Source: Curtobacterium guangdongense (GTDB lineage Bacteria; Actinomycetota; Actinomycetes; Actinomycetales; Microbacteriaceae). Taken from it: a stretch of DNA of 64,000 nucleotides. This document shows positions 44,290 through 52,380 of the stretch, piece after piece. The stretch covers positions 62,001 through 126,000 of the forward strand of contig NZ_JBMPIT010000008.1 in the NCBI RefSeq assembly GCF_049341845.1. The letters run 5' to 3'. The position numbers were made by a program, and so were the translations under genes. Under the pieces are notes generated by a model. That model made no database searches. It saw only the letters and a list, made by a program, of their open reading frames with translations, and was not told the DNA's origin. Positions within the stretch are counted from its first letter, which is position 1. Each line of letters starts with the position of its first letter.

Positions 44290-45540
44290 ATGCCGAGTGC
44301 TCTGCCGATCGCCGACCCGGCTCCCGTGGACGGCCTGATCACCCCCGGGCCCGGCGCGGGCGACGTGCCGTTCGGCGTCTACGTCCACGTGCCGTTCTGC
44401 CGCGTCCGCTGCGGGTACTGCGACTTCAACACGTACACGGCCTCCGAGCTCCGCGGCGTCCGTCGTGACGACTACGCCGGACACGCCGTCCGCGAGATCC
44501 AGTGGGCCGCGCAGGTGCTCGACCGTTCCGGCGTGCCGCGGCGGCCGGTCTCGACGGTCTTCTTCGGCGGTGGGACGCCGACGATGCTGCCGGCGAGCGA
44601 CCTCGCGATGGTCCTCCGCGCGATCGACGACACGTGGGGGATCCTCCCCGGTGCCGAGGTCACCACCGAGGCGAACCCGGACTCGGTCGACGCGGATTCG
44701 CTCGAGACGCTCCGCGCCGGCGGGTTCAACCGGATGAGCTTCGGCATGCAGTCCGCGGTGCCGCACGTGCTCGCCACGCTCGACCGCACCCACGACCCGG
44801 AACGCGTGCCGCTCGTCGTCGACCTCGCGAAGCAGCTGGGACTCGACGTCTCGCTCGACCTCATCTACTCGACGCCAGGGGAGTCCCTCGACGACTGGCG
44901 CACCTCGCTCGACGCGGCGATCGCGTGCGAGCCCGACCACGTGTCGGCGTACTCGCTCATCGTCGAGGACGGCACCGCCATGGGCCGCGCGGTCAAGCGC
45001 GGCGAGCTGCCGGCACCGGACGACGACGTCGCCGCGGACATGTACGAGCTCGCGGACCAGGTCCTCGGCGATGCCGGGTACGGCTGGTACGAGGTCTCGA
45101 ACTGGGCGAAGGGCGACGAGCACGCCAGCCGGCACAACCTGTCGTACTGGAAGGGCCACGACTGGTGGGGTGTCGGCCCGGGCGCGCACTCGAGCGTCGC
45201 CGGCACGCGCTGGTGGAACGTCAAGCACCCGGCCGCGTACGCGAACCGGGTGCTCGCCGACGAGTCGCCGGCCGCCGGGCGCGAGACCCTGGACGACGAG
45301 ACGAGGTACGTCGAGCGCGTGCTGCTCGCCACGCGCGTCCGTGGCGAGCTCCGGACGTCCGAGCTCCGCCAGGAGGCTCGTGGCCGGGTCGCGGGGCTCA
45401 TCGCACGGGGCCTCGTGGACGGCCGCAGTGCCCTGGGGCAGACAGGCGGCGAGGGCATGGCCGGCACGCCGGGTCACCTCGACCTGACGCTGCGGGGCCG
45501 CCTGCTCGCGGACGCCGTGGTCCGGGAGCTGCTCGACTAG
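44290..45540 (+). CDS. hemW: Radical SAM family haem chaperone HemW
   Basis: A 416-residue radical SAM protein. The [4Fe-4S] ligands are in VPFCRVRCGYCDFNTY (CxxxCxxC, about residues 37-44). FFGGGTPTMLP and SFGMQSAVPHVLATLDRTHD are conserved HemN/HemW blocks. The C-terminal part carries the HemW-type SYWKGHDWWGVGPGAHSS. HemW homologues bind and deliver haem rather than oxidise coproporphyrinogen. ATG 44290 was preferred to 44281 because the -10 geometry fits and MPSALPIADPAP resembles related proteins. It lies upstream of the hrcA-dnaJ block. Confidence 0.92.
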   Translation: MPSALPIADPAPVDGLITPGPGAGDVPFGVYVHVPFCRVRCGYCDFNTYTASELRGVRRDDYAGHAVREIQWAAQVLDRSGVPRRPVSTVFFGGGTPTMLPASDLAMVLRAIDDTWGILPGAEVTTEANPDSVDADSLETLRAGGFNRMSFGMQSAVPHVLATLDRTHDPERVPLVVDLAKQLGLDVSLDLIYSTPGESLDDWRTSLDAAIACEPDHVSAYSLIVEDGTAMGRAVKRGELPAPDDDVAADMYELADQVLGDAGYGWYEVSNWAKGDEHASRHNLSYWKGHDWWGVGPGAHSSVAGTRWWNVKHPAAYANRVLADESPAAGRETLDDETRYVERVLLATRVRGELRTSELRQEARGRVAGLIARGLVDGRSALGQTGGEGMAGTPGHLDLTLRGRLLADAVVRELLD

Positions 45541-45567
45541 CCCTGGCGCGTCACCAGCCCTGGCGCG

Positions 45568-45999
45568 TCACTGCTTGAGGAACTCGATCGACAGTGGGTA
45601 GCGGTAGAAGCGGCCCTGGTTTGCGGCGACTGCGGCCATGATGCCGAACACGATCGTCAGGACGCGGACCGCGAGGATGATCAGGATGCCGATGCCGAGC
45701 CAGCTGGTGATCACGCCGACCACGTCCGCGATCGCCATGGTGATCGAGAAGTTCAGCGCGACGCGGGTGTGCTCGCGGACGAACTGACCCCGGTCGCGCA
45801 GCACGAAGTACGCCACGAGCGGTGCGATGAAGCTGAAGAAGATCTGGCCGACGTGCGTGAGTGTGGCCCAGAGACGCTGGTCCTCCGGCGTCATCGGCTG
45901 CGGCGGCTGGTAGTAGGGGCCGGGGCCCTGCGGTCCGCCGGGCTGCTGGCCCCAGGGTCCGCCCGGCTGTCCGTTGCCCGGCTGCTGTCCGTAGGTCAT
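45568..45999 (-). CDS. DUF4870 domain-containing membrane protein
   Basis: A 143-residue protein with a Gly/Pro/Gln-rich N-terminal ~38 residues (GQQPGNGQPGGPWGQQPGG), then a DUF4870 domain: LWATLTHVGQIFFSFIAPLVAYFVLRDRGQFVREHTRVALNFSITM, followed by two or three more hydrophobic segments. The pattern with His and Phe near REHTRVALNF is typical of DUF4870. Function is unknown. It starts 6 nt after a TACGCT box on the minus strand and is divergent from hrcA, separating hemW from hrcA. Confidence 0.9.
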   Translation of the reverse strand: MTYGQQPGNGQPGGPWGQQPGGPQGPGPYYQPPQPMTPEDQRLWATLTHVGQIFFSFIAPLVAYFVLRDRGQFVREHTRVALNFSITMAIADVVGVITSWLGIGILIILAVRVLTIVFGIMAAVAANQGRFYRYPLSIEFLKQ

Positions 46000-46005
46000 G
46001 CCGGA

Positions 46006-46011
46006 AGCGTA
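46006..46011 (-). promoter_or_regulatory. Leaderless -10 box for the DUF4870 gene
   Basis: TACGCT on the minus strand, 6 nt before the ATG at 45999. Confidence 0.5.
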
Positions 46012-46054
46012 GCGATCCGATGTGGAGAAGTGTCGGGACGTCGGTGCGCGGGCG

Positions 46055-46086
46055 TAGGATCAGCACTCGACACGTCCGAGTGCCAG
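46055..46086 (+). promoter_or_regulatory. hrcA -10 box and CIRCE operator
   Basis: TAGGAT (46055-46060) is followed at once by TCAGCACTC-N9-GAGTGCCAG (46060-46086), which matches CIRCE (TTAGCACTC-N9-GAGTGCTAA) at 14 of 18 arm positions. The inner AGCACTC/GAGTGC cores are intact. It covers the predicted transcription start, so HrcA binding would block initiation and autoregulate hrcA-dnaJ. Confidence 0.88.
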
Positions 46087-46107
46087 CACGAACGGAAGGG
46101 ATCTGGG

Positions 46108-47130
46108 TTGGTCAGCGAACGCTCCCTCGAGGTCCTCAAGGCCATCGTGCGCGACTACGTCGCCTCACGCGAGCCCGTCGGGTCGAAGACGATCGTGGAG
46201 CGCCACGCCTTCGGGGTCAGTGCCGCGACGATCCGCAACGACATGGCCCTGCTCGAGGACGAGCAGCTGATCATCGCGCCGCACACGTCGTCCGGCCGGG
46301 TGCCCACGGACAAGGGGTACCGCGTGTTCGTGGACCACCTCGCCGCCGCCCGTCCACTCTCCAGTGCGCAGCGGCACGCCATCGAGACCTTCCTCGGGGC
46401 GTCCAACGACCTCGACGACGTCCTCGGCCGCACCGTCCGGCTGCTCAGTCAGCTGACGAACCAGGTCGCGCTCGTCCAGTACCCCTCGATGGTGCGGGCA
46501 CGGGTGCAGCACATCGAACTCGTCCGGCTGGGGGACTCCCGGCTGATGGTCGTGCTCATCACCGACACCGCCAGGGTCGAGCAGCGCGTCGTCGAGACCG
46601 ACGTCGCGCTCGACGAGTCCGCGCTCGTCGAACTCCGCACGGTGCTCAACGCGGCGACCGTCGGACTCATGCTCCACGACGTCCCGACGGCGCTGCGGGA
46701 GATCCCCGCGCAGATCCGGCCGGAGTCGCAGACCCTCGCCGGCGTCGTCGTCGCGACGGTGATCGAGCAGGTCGCGGCCAACCGTCAGGACCGCCTGGTG
46801 ATGGCGGGCGCCGCGAACCTCGCGAAGAGCGAGCAGGACTTCTCCGGCGGACTCTTCCCGGTGCTCGAAGCGATCGAGGAACAAGTGACCCTCCTCCGGT
46901 TGTTCGGAGAGATGCAGCTCGACGACGTGTCCGTCACCGCACGGATCGGCGTCGAGAACGCGGAGTACGGCCTCGACGCGACGAGCATCGTCGCCGGCGG
47001 GTACGTCGCCGCGGGCGGGGAGGTCGCCCGACTGGGCGTCCTCGGACCGACCCGCATGGACTACGGCTCCAACATGGCCGCGGTCCGCGCGGTCGCGCGG
47101 TACCTGTCCAGACTGCTCGGAGAGAATTGA
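46108..47130 (+). CDS. hrcA: Heat-inducible transcription repressor HrcA
   Basis: A 340-residue repressor binding CIRCE elements and needing GroEL for folding. The winged helix is N-terminal (SLEVLKAIVRDYVASREPVGSKTIVERHAFGVSAATIRNDMALLEDEQLI), and TSSGRVPTDKGYRVFVDHL is a family signature. A GAF-like domain follows. It begins with TTG (LVSERSLEV), chosen because GGAAGGG lies at 46094-46100 and the HTH begins within ten residues. CIRCE stands 22 nt upstream. dnaJ follows after 126 nt of unremarkable sequence. Confidence 0.97.
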   Translation: MVSERSLEVLKAIVRDYVASREPVGSKTIVERHAFGVSAATIRNDMALLEDEQLIIAPHTSSGRVPTDKGYRVFVDHLAAARPLSSAQRHAIETFLGASNDLDDVLGRTVRLLSQLTNQVALVQYPSMVRARVQHIELVRLGDSRLMVVLITDTARVEQRVVETDVALDESALVELRTVLNAATVGLMLHDVPTALREIPAQIRPESQTLAGVVVATVIEQVAANRQDRLVMAGAANLAKSEQDFSGGLFPVLEAIEEQVTLLRLFGEMQLDDVSVTARIGVENAEYGLDATSIVAGGYVAAGGEVARLGVLGPTRMDYGSNMAAVRAVARYLSRLLGEN

Positions 47131-47256
47131 CGACCGCCGCAGTGCACACCGACCGTGCCAGCCCGACGGCAGCAGCGACGCGGGCCGACCGCGTGACGTG
47201 ACCACGGCCTCCAGGCCGAACCGACCAGACGACCGACGAAACCAACTGAGGGATAC

Positions 47257-48369
47257 GTGGCAGACCACTACGACGTCCTCGGTGTCCCGCGCGACGCGGC
47301 CGACGCCGACATCAAGAAGGCGTACCGACGCCTCGCGCGCGAGCTCCACCCGGACGTGAACCCGAGCCCGGACGCCGCCGAGCGCTTCAAGGACGTGACG
47401 CACGCGTACGACGTGCTGAGCGACCCCGAGCAGCGACGGCGGTACGACGCCGGCCCGCAGGCCGACAGCCCGTTCGGCGGCGGGGCCGGCGGCTTCAGCG
47501 ACATCTTCGACGCCTTCTTCGGTGGCGGCGGGGGCGGCGGCCGGGGTTCCGGTCCCCGGAGCCGTGCCGAACGCGGACAGGACGCCCTGCTCCGCATCGA
47601 CGTCGACCTGGACGAGGTCGTCTTCGGCACGCACAAGGACGTCGAGGTGGACACGGCGGTGCTCTGCGAGACGTGCGGCGGTTCCTGCTGCGCTCCTGGT
47701 ACGAGCCCGCGCACCTGCGACATCTGCGGTGGCTCCGGTCACATCCAGCGCCAGGTCCGGTCGCTCCTCGGCAACGTCGTGACGAGCGCACCGTGCGGCA
47801 CCTGCCGTGGCTACGGCACCGTCATCCCGAACCCGTGCCCGACCTGCCAGGGCCAGGGCCGCGTCCGCGCCCGTCGCACCATCCCGGTCGACGTGCCCGC
47901 CGGTGTCGACTCCGGTCTGCGCCTGCAGATGCCCGGCCAGGGCGAGGTCGGCCCCGCCGGCGGCCCGTCGGGTGACCTCTACCTCGAGATCCGCGTGCGG
48001 CACCACGACGTCTACAGCCGTGACGGGGACGACCTCCTCGCCACGCTCGAGGTCTCGATGACCGACGCGGTACTCGGCACCACGGCGACGATCGACGGCC
48101 TCGACGGCCCGGTCGAGCTCGAGATCCGTCCCGGCGTGCAGAGCGCCGACGTGCTCGTGCTCAAGGACCGCGGCGTCACGAAGCTGCGCGGGAACGGCCG
48201 CGGCGACCTCCGGGTCGGCGTGCAGGTCGTCACCCCGACGAAGCTGTCGCACAAGGAGCGTCAGCTCGTCGAGCAGCTCGCGAAGTCGCACAAGGCGTCG
48301 CCGCCGCAGCTCGCCCGGTTCCAGCAGGGGATGTTCGGCAAGCTCCGCGATCGCTTCTTCAACTTCTGA
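47257..48369 (+). CDS. dnaJ: Chaperone protein DnaJ (HrcA-linked paralogue)
   Basis: Hsp40 co-chaperone of DnaK, 370 residues. J-domain at 1-70 with HPD in ELHPDVN, a Gly/Phe-rich linker (PFGGGAGGFSDIFDAFFGGGGGGG), four zinc-finger repeats and two beta-sandwich client domains. The repeats are CETCGGSC, CDICGGSG, CGTCRGYG and CPTCQGQG; the first ends in Cys rather than Gly but keeps both ligands. The GTG start follows TGAGGG. It overlaps rsmE by one base. This is the DnaJ2 type found behind hrcA in actinobacteria, under the same CIRCE control. Confidence 0.97.
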   Translation: MADHYDVLGVPRDAADADIKKAYRRLARELHPDVNPSPDAAERFKDVTHAYDVLSDPEQRRRYDAGPQADSPFGGGAGGFSDIFDAFFGGGGGGGRGSGPRSRAERGQDALLRIDVDLDEVVFGTHKDVEVDTAVLCETCGGSCCAPGTSPRTCDICGGSGHIQRQVRSLLGNVVTSAPCGTCRGYGTVIPNPCPTCQGQGRVRARRTIPVDVPAGVDSGLRLQMPGQGEVGPAGGPSGDLYLEIRVRHHDVYSRDGDDLLATLEVSMTDAVLGTTATIDGLDGPVELEIRPGVQSADVLVLKDRGVTKLRGNGRGDLRVGVQVVTPTKLSHKERQLVEQLAKSHKASPPQLARFQQGMFGKLRDRFFNF

Positions 48370-49109
48370 TGGCATCGCTCTACCTGGTGGAGTCGCTCGA
48401 CGGTGTGGCCGTCGGCGCCTCGGTGACACTCGACGGGGCCGAGGGCCGGCACGCCGTGACGGTGTCGCGGGTGCGGGTCGGGGAGACGCTGCGGCTCTCG
48501 GACGGGCAGGGCACGGTCGTCGTCGGCGCGGTCGCGTCGCTCGGCCGCGACTCGTTGTCGCTGACGGTCTCGGACGTCCTGGTGTCGTCGCGCCCGGTGC
48601 CGTCGCTCACGCTCGTGCAGGCCCTCGCGAAGGGTGGCCGGGACGAGATGGCGGTGCAGGCGGCGACCGAGATCGGCGTCGACCACGTCGTGCCGTGGTC
48701 CGCGGCACGCAGTGTCTCCCGCTGGGAGGGCGCGAAGGTCGCGAAGGGCCGTGCCCGCTGGCAGGCGATCGCGCACGAAGCGGCGAAGCAGGCGATCCGG
48801 TCGTGGGTGCCGTCGGTGTCCGACCCGGTGACGACCGCGGCGCTCGCGGCGTCCGCGTCGTCGGCCGGTGTCGTGCTCCTCGTGCTCGACCCGACCGCCA
48901 CCGAGCGGCTCGCGACGTGGGAGCCGCCAGCCGACGCCACGTCGATCTCGCTGGTCGTCGGCCCCGAAGGCGGCATCGACGGGTCGGAACTCGACCGCTT
49001 GTCGGCTGCCGGTGCCGTCCGGGTCCGGCTCGGTGACACCGTGCTCCGGACGTCCACCGCTGGGCCCGCCGCGCTGGCCGTGCTGCAGTCCCGGCTCGGC
49101 CGCTGGTGA
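48369..49109 (+). CDS. rsmE: 16S rRNA (uracil-1498-N3)-methyltransferase
   Basis: A 246-residue SPOUT methyltransferase that methylates N3 of U1498 in 16S rRNA. An N-terminal PUA-like domain (about 1-75, with GAEGRHAVTVSRVRVGE) is followed by the knotted domain; LVVGPEGGIDGSELDRL and VRLGDTVLRTSTAGPAALAVL are the RsmE knot motifs binding SAM. The start codon shares its A with the dnaJ stop (TGATG). It sits in the conserved hrcA-dnaJ-rsmE order. Confidence 0.96.
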   Translation: MASLYLVESLDGVAVGASVTLDGAEGRHAVTVSRVRVGETLRLSDGQGTVVVGAVASLGRDSLSLTVSDVLVSSRPVPSLTLVQALAKGGRDEMAVQAATEIGVDHVVPWSAARSVSRWEGAKVAKGRARWQAIAHEAAKQAIRSWVPSVSDPVTTAALAASASSAGVVLLVLDPTATERLATWEPPADATSISLVVGPEGGIDGSELDRLSAAGAVRVRLGDTVLRTSTAGPAALAVLQSRLGRW

Positions 49110-49120
49110 CCGGTGCGTTC

Positions 49121-49126
49121 TACGAT
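49121..49126 (+). promoter_or_regulatory. Leaderless -10 box for the HIT gene
   Basis: TACGAT, then 6 nt and ATG 49133. It favours that start over an in-frame ATG at 49106 and gives phoH-ybeY-corC-era an internal promoter. Confidence 0.55.
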
Positions 49127-49132
49127 GGACCA

Positions 49133-49474
49133 ATGAGCAGCGTCTTCACCAAGATCATCGACCGCGAGATCCCCGCGACCGTCGTCGCCGAGGACGACCG
49201 CGTCATCGCGATCGAGGACATCGCCCCGAAGGCGCCCGTCCACGTGCTCGTGATCCCCAAGACCGAGGAGTACGCGAACGTGGCCGAACTCGCCGCGGGG
49301 GACCCCGATCTCCTCGCACACGTGGTCGCCACCGCCCAGCGCATCGCCGACGAGCGCGCCGGCGGCCAGTTCCGACTCGTCTTCAACACCGGCGAAGCCG
49401 CCGGACAGACCGTGTTCCACGTGCACGCGCACGTACTCGCAGGCGACCTGCAGGAAGGCAACATTGCCAGCTGA
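49133..49474 (+). CDS. HIT-family nucleotide hydrolase/phosphoramidase
   Basis: A 113-residue HINT-type protein. The active-site histidine triad is VFHVHAHVLAG near residue 98, and MSSVFTKIIDREIPATVVAEDDRVIAIEDIAPKAPVHVLVIPK is the usual N-terminus. Such enzymes hydrolyse AMP-lysine or other nucleoside phosphoramidates; the natural substrate is not known. The start at 49133 gives the normal length. Its 3' end overlaps phoH by 11 nt. A HIT gene between rsmE and phoH is a common actinobacterial order. Confidence 0.95.
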   Translation: MSSVFTKIIDREIPATVVAEDDRVIAIEDIAPKAPVHVLVIPKTEEYANVAELAAGDPDLLAHVVATAQRIADERAGGQFRLVFNTGEAAGQTVFHVHAHVLAGDLQEGNIAS

Positions 49475-50594
49475 CGAAACCGCATCCGCCGAGACCGAAG
49501 CCGTCTCGGAACTCAGTGTCGACGGCATCGCCATGGTGCAGCTGCTCGGCCCGCAGGACCGGCTCCTCAAGACCGTGGAACGCCAGTACCCGGGTGTCCG
49601 GGTCCTGGTCCGCGGCAACGAGGTGACCCTGACCGGGCCGGAGCGCGACGTCGCTCGTGCCCGAGCGCTCGTCGACGAGCTCGTGGGCATGGTCAAGCGT
49701 GGTCAGGACCTCGGGCAGGCCGACATCCCGACCTCGGCCCGCATCATCGACGAGCAGCGCAGCCCGTCCGACGTGTTCGGCACGCCGATCGTGTCGAGCC
49801 GCGGCAAGTCCGTGCGGCCGAAGACGGACGGCCAGCGTGCCTACGTCGACGCCATCGACGAGAACACGATCACGTTCGGCATCGGCCCTGCCGGCACCGG
49901 CAAGACGTACCTGGCGATGGCGAAGGCCGTGCAGGCCCTGCAGCGGCGCGAGGTCACCAGGATCATCCTCACGCGCCCCGCGGTCGAAGCGGGCGAGCGG
50001 CTCGGGTTCCTCCCCGGCACGCTGACGGACAAGATCGACCCGTACCTGCGGCCGCTCTACGACGCGCTCAACGAGATGATGGACCCCGAGCTCGTCCCGA
50101 AGCTGCTCGCGGCCGGCACGGTCGAGGTCGCTCCGCTGGCGTACATGCGCGGGCGGACGCTCAACGACTCGTTCGTCGTGCTCGACGAGGCGCAGAACAC
50201 CACGCCGGAGCAGATGAAGATGTTCCTGACGCGTCTGGGCTTCGGCTCGAAGATGGTCGTCACCGGCGACATCACCCAGGTTGACCTGCCGGGCAACGTG
50301 TCGGGGCTCCGGCTCGTCACGCAGATCCTCTCCGAGGTGCAGGACATCCACTTCGCCCGGCTCGGCAGTGAGGACGTGGTCCGGCACACGCTCGTCGGCC
50401 GCATCGTGGATGCCTACACCGTCTACGACGAGCAGCGGCTCGCTGAGCAGGCCGGGCACCGACCGGGAGGCCGTGGCACGGCTCCGGCAGGGAACCCGGC
50501 CGGTGCGAACCGCGCCGAGCGCCGTGGCCGGGTCCCGCAGGACCGCCAGACCAGCCCCTACCCCCAGAACGATCCTCGAGGAGGAACCCGGTGA
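49464..50594 (+). CDS. phoH: PhoH-family ATPase
   Basis: A 376-residue cytoplasmic ATPase. A KH-like N-terminal part (about 20-90) is followed by the PhoH core: Walker A FGIGPAGTGKTY at about 140, RPAVEAGERLGFLPGTL, and Walker B SFVVLDEAQNTTPEQ. It is linked to RNA metabolism with YbeY, which follows. The last ~50 residues are a low-complexity Gly/Arg/Pro tail, encoded by DNA that includes a degenerate GGGAGGC hairpin (50465-50487). The TTG start at 49464 has GGAAGG upstream and overlaps the HIT gene. Confidence 0.93.
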   Translation: MPADETASAETEAVSELSVDGIAMVQLLGPQDRLLKTVERQYPGVRVLVRGNEVTLTGPERDVARARALVDELVGMVKRGQDLGQADIPTSARIIDEQRSPSDVFGTPIVSSRGKSVRPKTDGQRAYVDAIDENTITFGIGPAGTGKTYLAMAKAVQALQRREVTRIILTRPAVEAGERLGFLPGTLTDKIDPYLRPLYDALNEMMDPELVPKLLAAGTVEVAPLAYMRGRTLNDSFVVLDEAQNTTPEQMKMFLTRLGFGSKMVVTGDITQVDLPGNVSGLRLVTQILSEVQDIHFARLGSEDVVRHTLVGRIVDAYTVYDEQRLAEQAGHRPGGRGTAPAGNPAGANRAERRGRVPQDRQTSPYPQNDPRGGTR

Positions 50595-51052
50595 GCATCG
50601 AGCTCAACAACGAGTCCGGTGTGCAGATCGACGACGACGCGGTCCAGCGTCTCGCGGCCTTCGCGCTCGACGCGCTGCACGTCCACGCCGACGCGGAGCT
50701 CGCCATCGTGCTCGTCGACGAGGGGGCGATGGAGCAGCTGCACGTCCGGTGGATGGACGAACCGGGGCCGACCGACGTGCTGAGCTTCCCGATGGACGAG
50801 CTCCGCCCCGGCACCGAGGACGACCCGACACCCGCAGGACTGCTCGGCGACATCGTGCTCTGCCCGCAGGTCGCCGAGTCGCAGGCGAAGACCGCCGGGC
50901 ACTCCACGACCGACGAGCTCCTGCTCCTGACGTGTCACGGGATCCTGCACCTGCTCGGCTTCGACCACGCGGAGCCGGAGGAGAAGGCCGAGATGTTCGG
51001 GCTGCAGGGGGAGATCCTGACCGCCTTCGCCGCGCAGCGCCGGGGGCGGTGA
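50591..51052 (+). CDS. ybeY: Endoribonuclease YbeY (16S rRNA maturation)
   Basis: A 153-residue metalloprotein involved in 16S rRNA 3'-end processing and ribosome quality control. The zinc motif is CHGILHLLGFDHAEPEE (HGxLHLxGxDH, about residues 116-126), preceded by the conserved PTDVLSFPMDE. The GTG start overlaps phoH, and its stop overlaps the next gene (GTGA). Confidence 0.97.
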   Translation: MSIELNNESGVQIDDDAVQRLAAFALDALHVHADAELAIVLVDEGAMEQLHVRWMDEPGPTDVLSFPMDELRPGTEDDPTPAGLLGDIVLCPQVAESQAKTAGHSTTDELLLLTCHGILHLLGFDHAEPEEKAEMFGLQGEILTAFAAQRRGR

Positions 51053-52380
51053 CCGCAGTGCTGCTCGTCGCCGTCCTGCTCGCGGTGGCGTTCGTGCTCG
51101 TCGTCCTCGGCGGCCTGCTCGCCGCGTCCGACGCCGCGCTCGGGGTGCTCTCCCGTGCTGATCTGGACGACATCGCCAGGAACAGCAAGCGCCGCCGTGC
51201 CATCGAGGCGATCGGGGACGACGTCGGCGCCCACGTCAACGCGCTGAACTTCTTCCGGGTGCTCGCCGAGACGGCAGCCGCCGTGCTCGTCACCATCGCG
51301 CTGTTCTCGGTCCTCGACACGTGGTGGCTCGCGCTGATCGTCTCCGCGGCGATCATGACCGCCGTGTCCTTCGTCCTCGTGGGGTCGAGCCCCCGCAGCG
51401 TCGGCCGAGCCCACGCGGACCGGCTCATCGGGGTCACCGGTGGGCTCGTGCACGCGGTGCGCATCGTCCTCGGCCCCCTCGCCGGGCTGCTCGTGCTCAT
51501 CGGCGACCGTGTCACACCCGGCCGGAACGGCAGCACGTCGAGCGTCTCGAGCGAGGAGCAGCTCCTGTCGCTCGTGGACGAGGCCACCGAGAGCAACGTG
51601 CTCGAAGCGGACGACCGCGAGCTGATCCACTCGGTGTTCGAGTTCAGCGACACGCTCGTGCGCGAGGTCATGGTGCCGAGGACCGACATGGTGACGGCGG
51701 ACGCGGCGGACACCGTGTCGACGGTGATGGAGGAGTTCCTCGCCGCCGGGGTGTCCCGCATGCCCGTGACCGGCCGGGACAGCGACGACGTCCTCGGCGT
51801 CGTCTACCTCCGCGACCTGGCGCGCGCCCTGTACGAGAACGAGAGCGCCGGCGGCCGGGTCGTGACGTCGTTGCTCCGGGCAGCCGAGTTCGTCCCTGAG
51901 TCGAAGCACGCCGACGAGACACTGCGGCACATGCAGGCCGCGAAGAACCACCTGGTCCTCGTCGTCGACGAGTACGGCGGCGTCGCCGGGCTCGTGACGA
52001 TGGAGGACCTCATCGAGGAGCTCGTCGGTGACATCTCCGACGAGTACGACCGCACCGTGATCGACCGCGTCGAGGTCTCCGACGGCGTCTGGCGGATCTC
52101 GGCGCGGATGCCGATCGACGACCTCGGCGACCTGTTCGGCGTCGACCTCGACGACGACGACGTCGACACCGCCGGCGGCCTGCTCACCAAGGAGCTCGGT
52201 CACCTGGCGACCGCCGGCGAGTCCGTGACCGTGTCCGGCGTCGTGCTGACGGCGGATCGCGTCGAGGGCAAGCGCCGCCACCTCATCTCCGTGCTCGCCG
52301 AACGCACCGACGCCCTCGCCGGCGCGGAGCAGGCGTTCGACGGCACCGCACCGACCACGACGGGATCCACCTCAGCATGA
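51049..52380 (+). CDS. CorC/HlyC-type CNNM transporter-associated protein with CBS pair
   Basis: A 443-residue membrane protein with a DUF21/CNNM-like membrane domain of three or four helices in the first ~150 residues (LLVAVLLAVAFVLVVLGGLLAASDAALGVL), then two CBS domains (VREVMVPRTDMVTADAADTV onward; LVLVVDEYGGVAGLVTMEDLIEELVGDI) and a CorC_HlyC C-terminal domain (VWRISARMPIDDLGDLFGVDL). Homologues are linked to Mg2+/Co2+ export; the old name hemolysin is misleading. It lies between ybeY and era with 4-nt overlaps on both sides. Confidence 0.93.
   Translation: MTAVLLVAVLLAVAFVLVVLGGLLAASDAALGVLSRADLDDIARNSKRRRAIEAIGDDVGAHVNALNFFRVLAETAAAVLVTIALFSVLDTWWLALIVSAAIMTAVSFVLVGSSPRSVGRAHADRLIGVTGGLVHAVRIVLGPLAGLLVLIGDRVTPGRNGSTSSVSSEEQLLSLVDEATESNVLEADDRELIHSVFEFSDTLVREVMVPRTDMVTADAADTVSTVMEEFLAAGVSRMPVTGRDSDDVLGVVYLRDLARALYENESAGGRVVTSLLRAAEFVPESKHADETLRHMQAAKNHLVLVVDEYGGVAGLVTMEDLIEELVGDISDEYDRTVIDRVEVSDGVWRISARMPIDDLGDLFGVDLDDDDVDTAGGLLTKELGHLATAGESVTVSGVVLTADRVEGKRRHLISVLAERTDALAGAEQAFDGTAPTTTGSTSA

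Noticed and set aside
49106..49132. Upstream in-frame ATG as the start of the HIT protein
   Set aside because: It would overlap rsmE and add nine atypical residues. The -10 box TACGAT lies between it and ATG 49133, which gives the normal family start.
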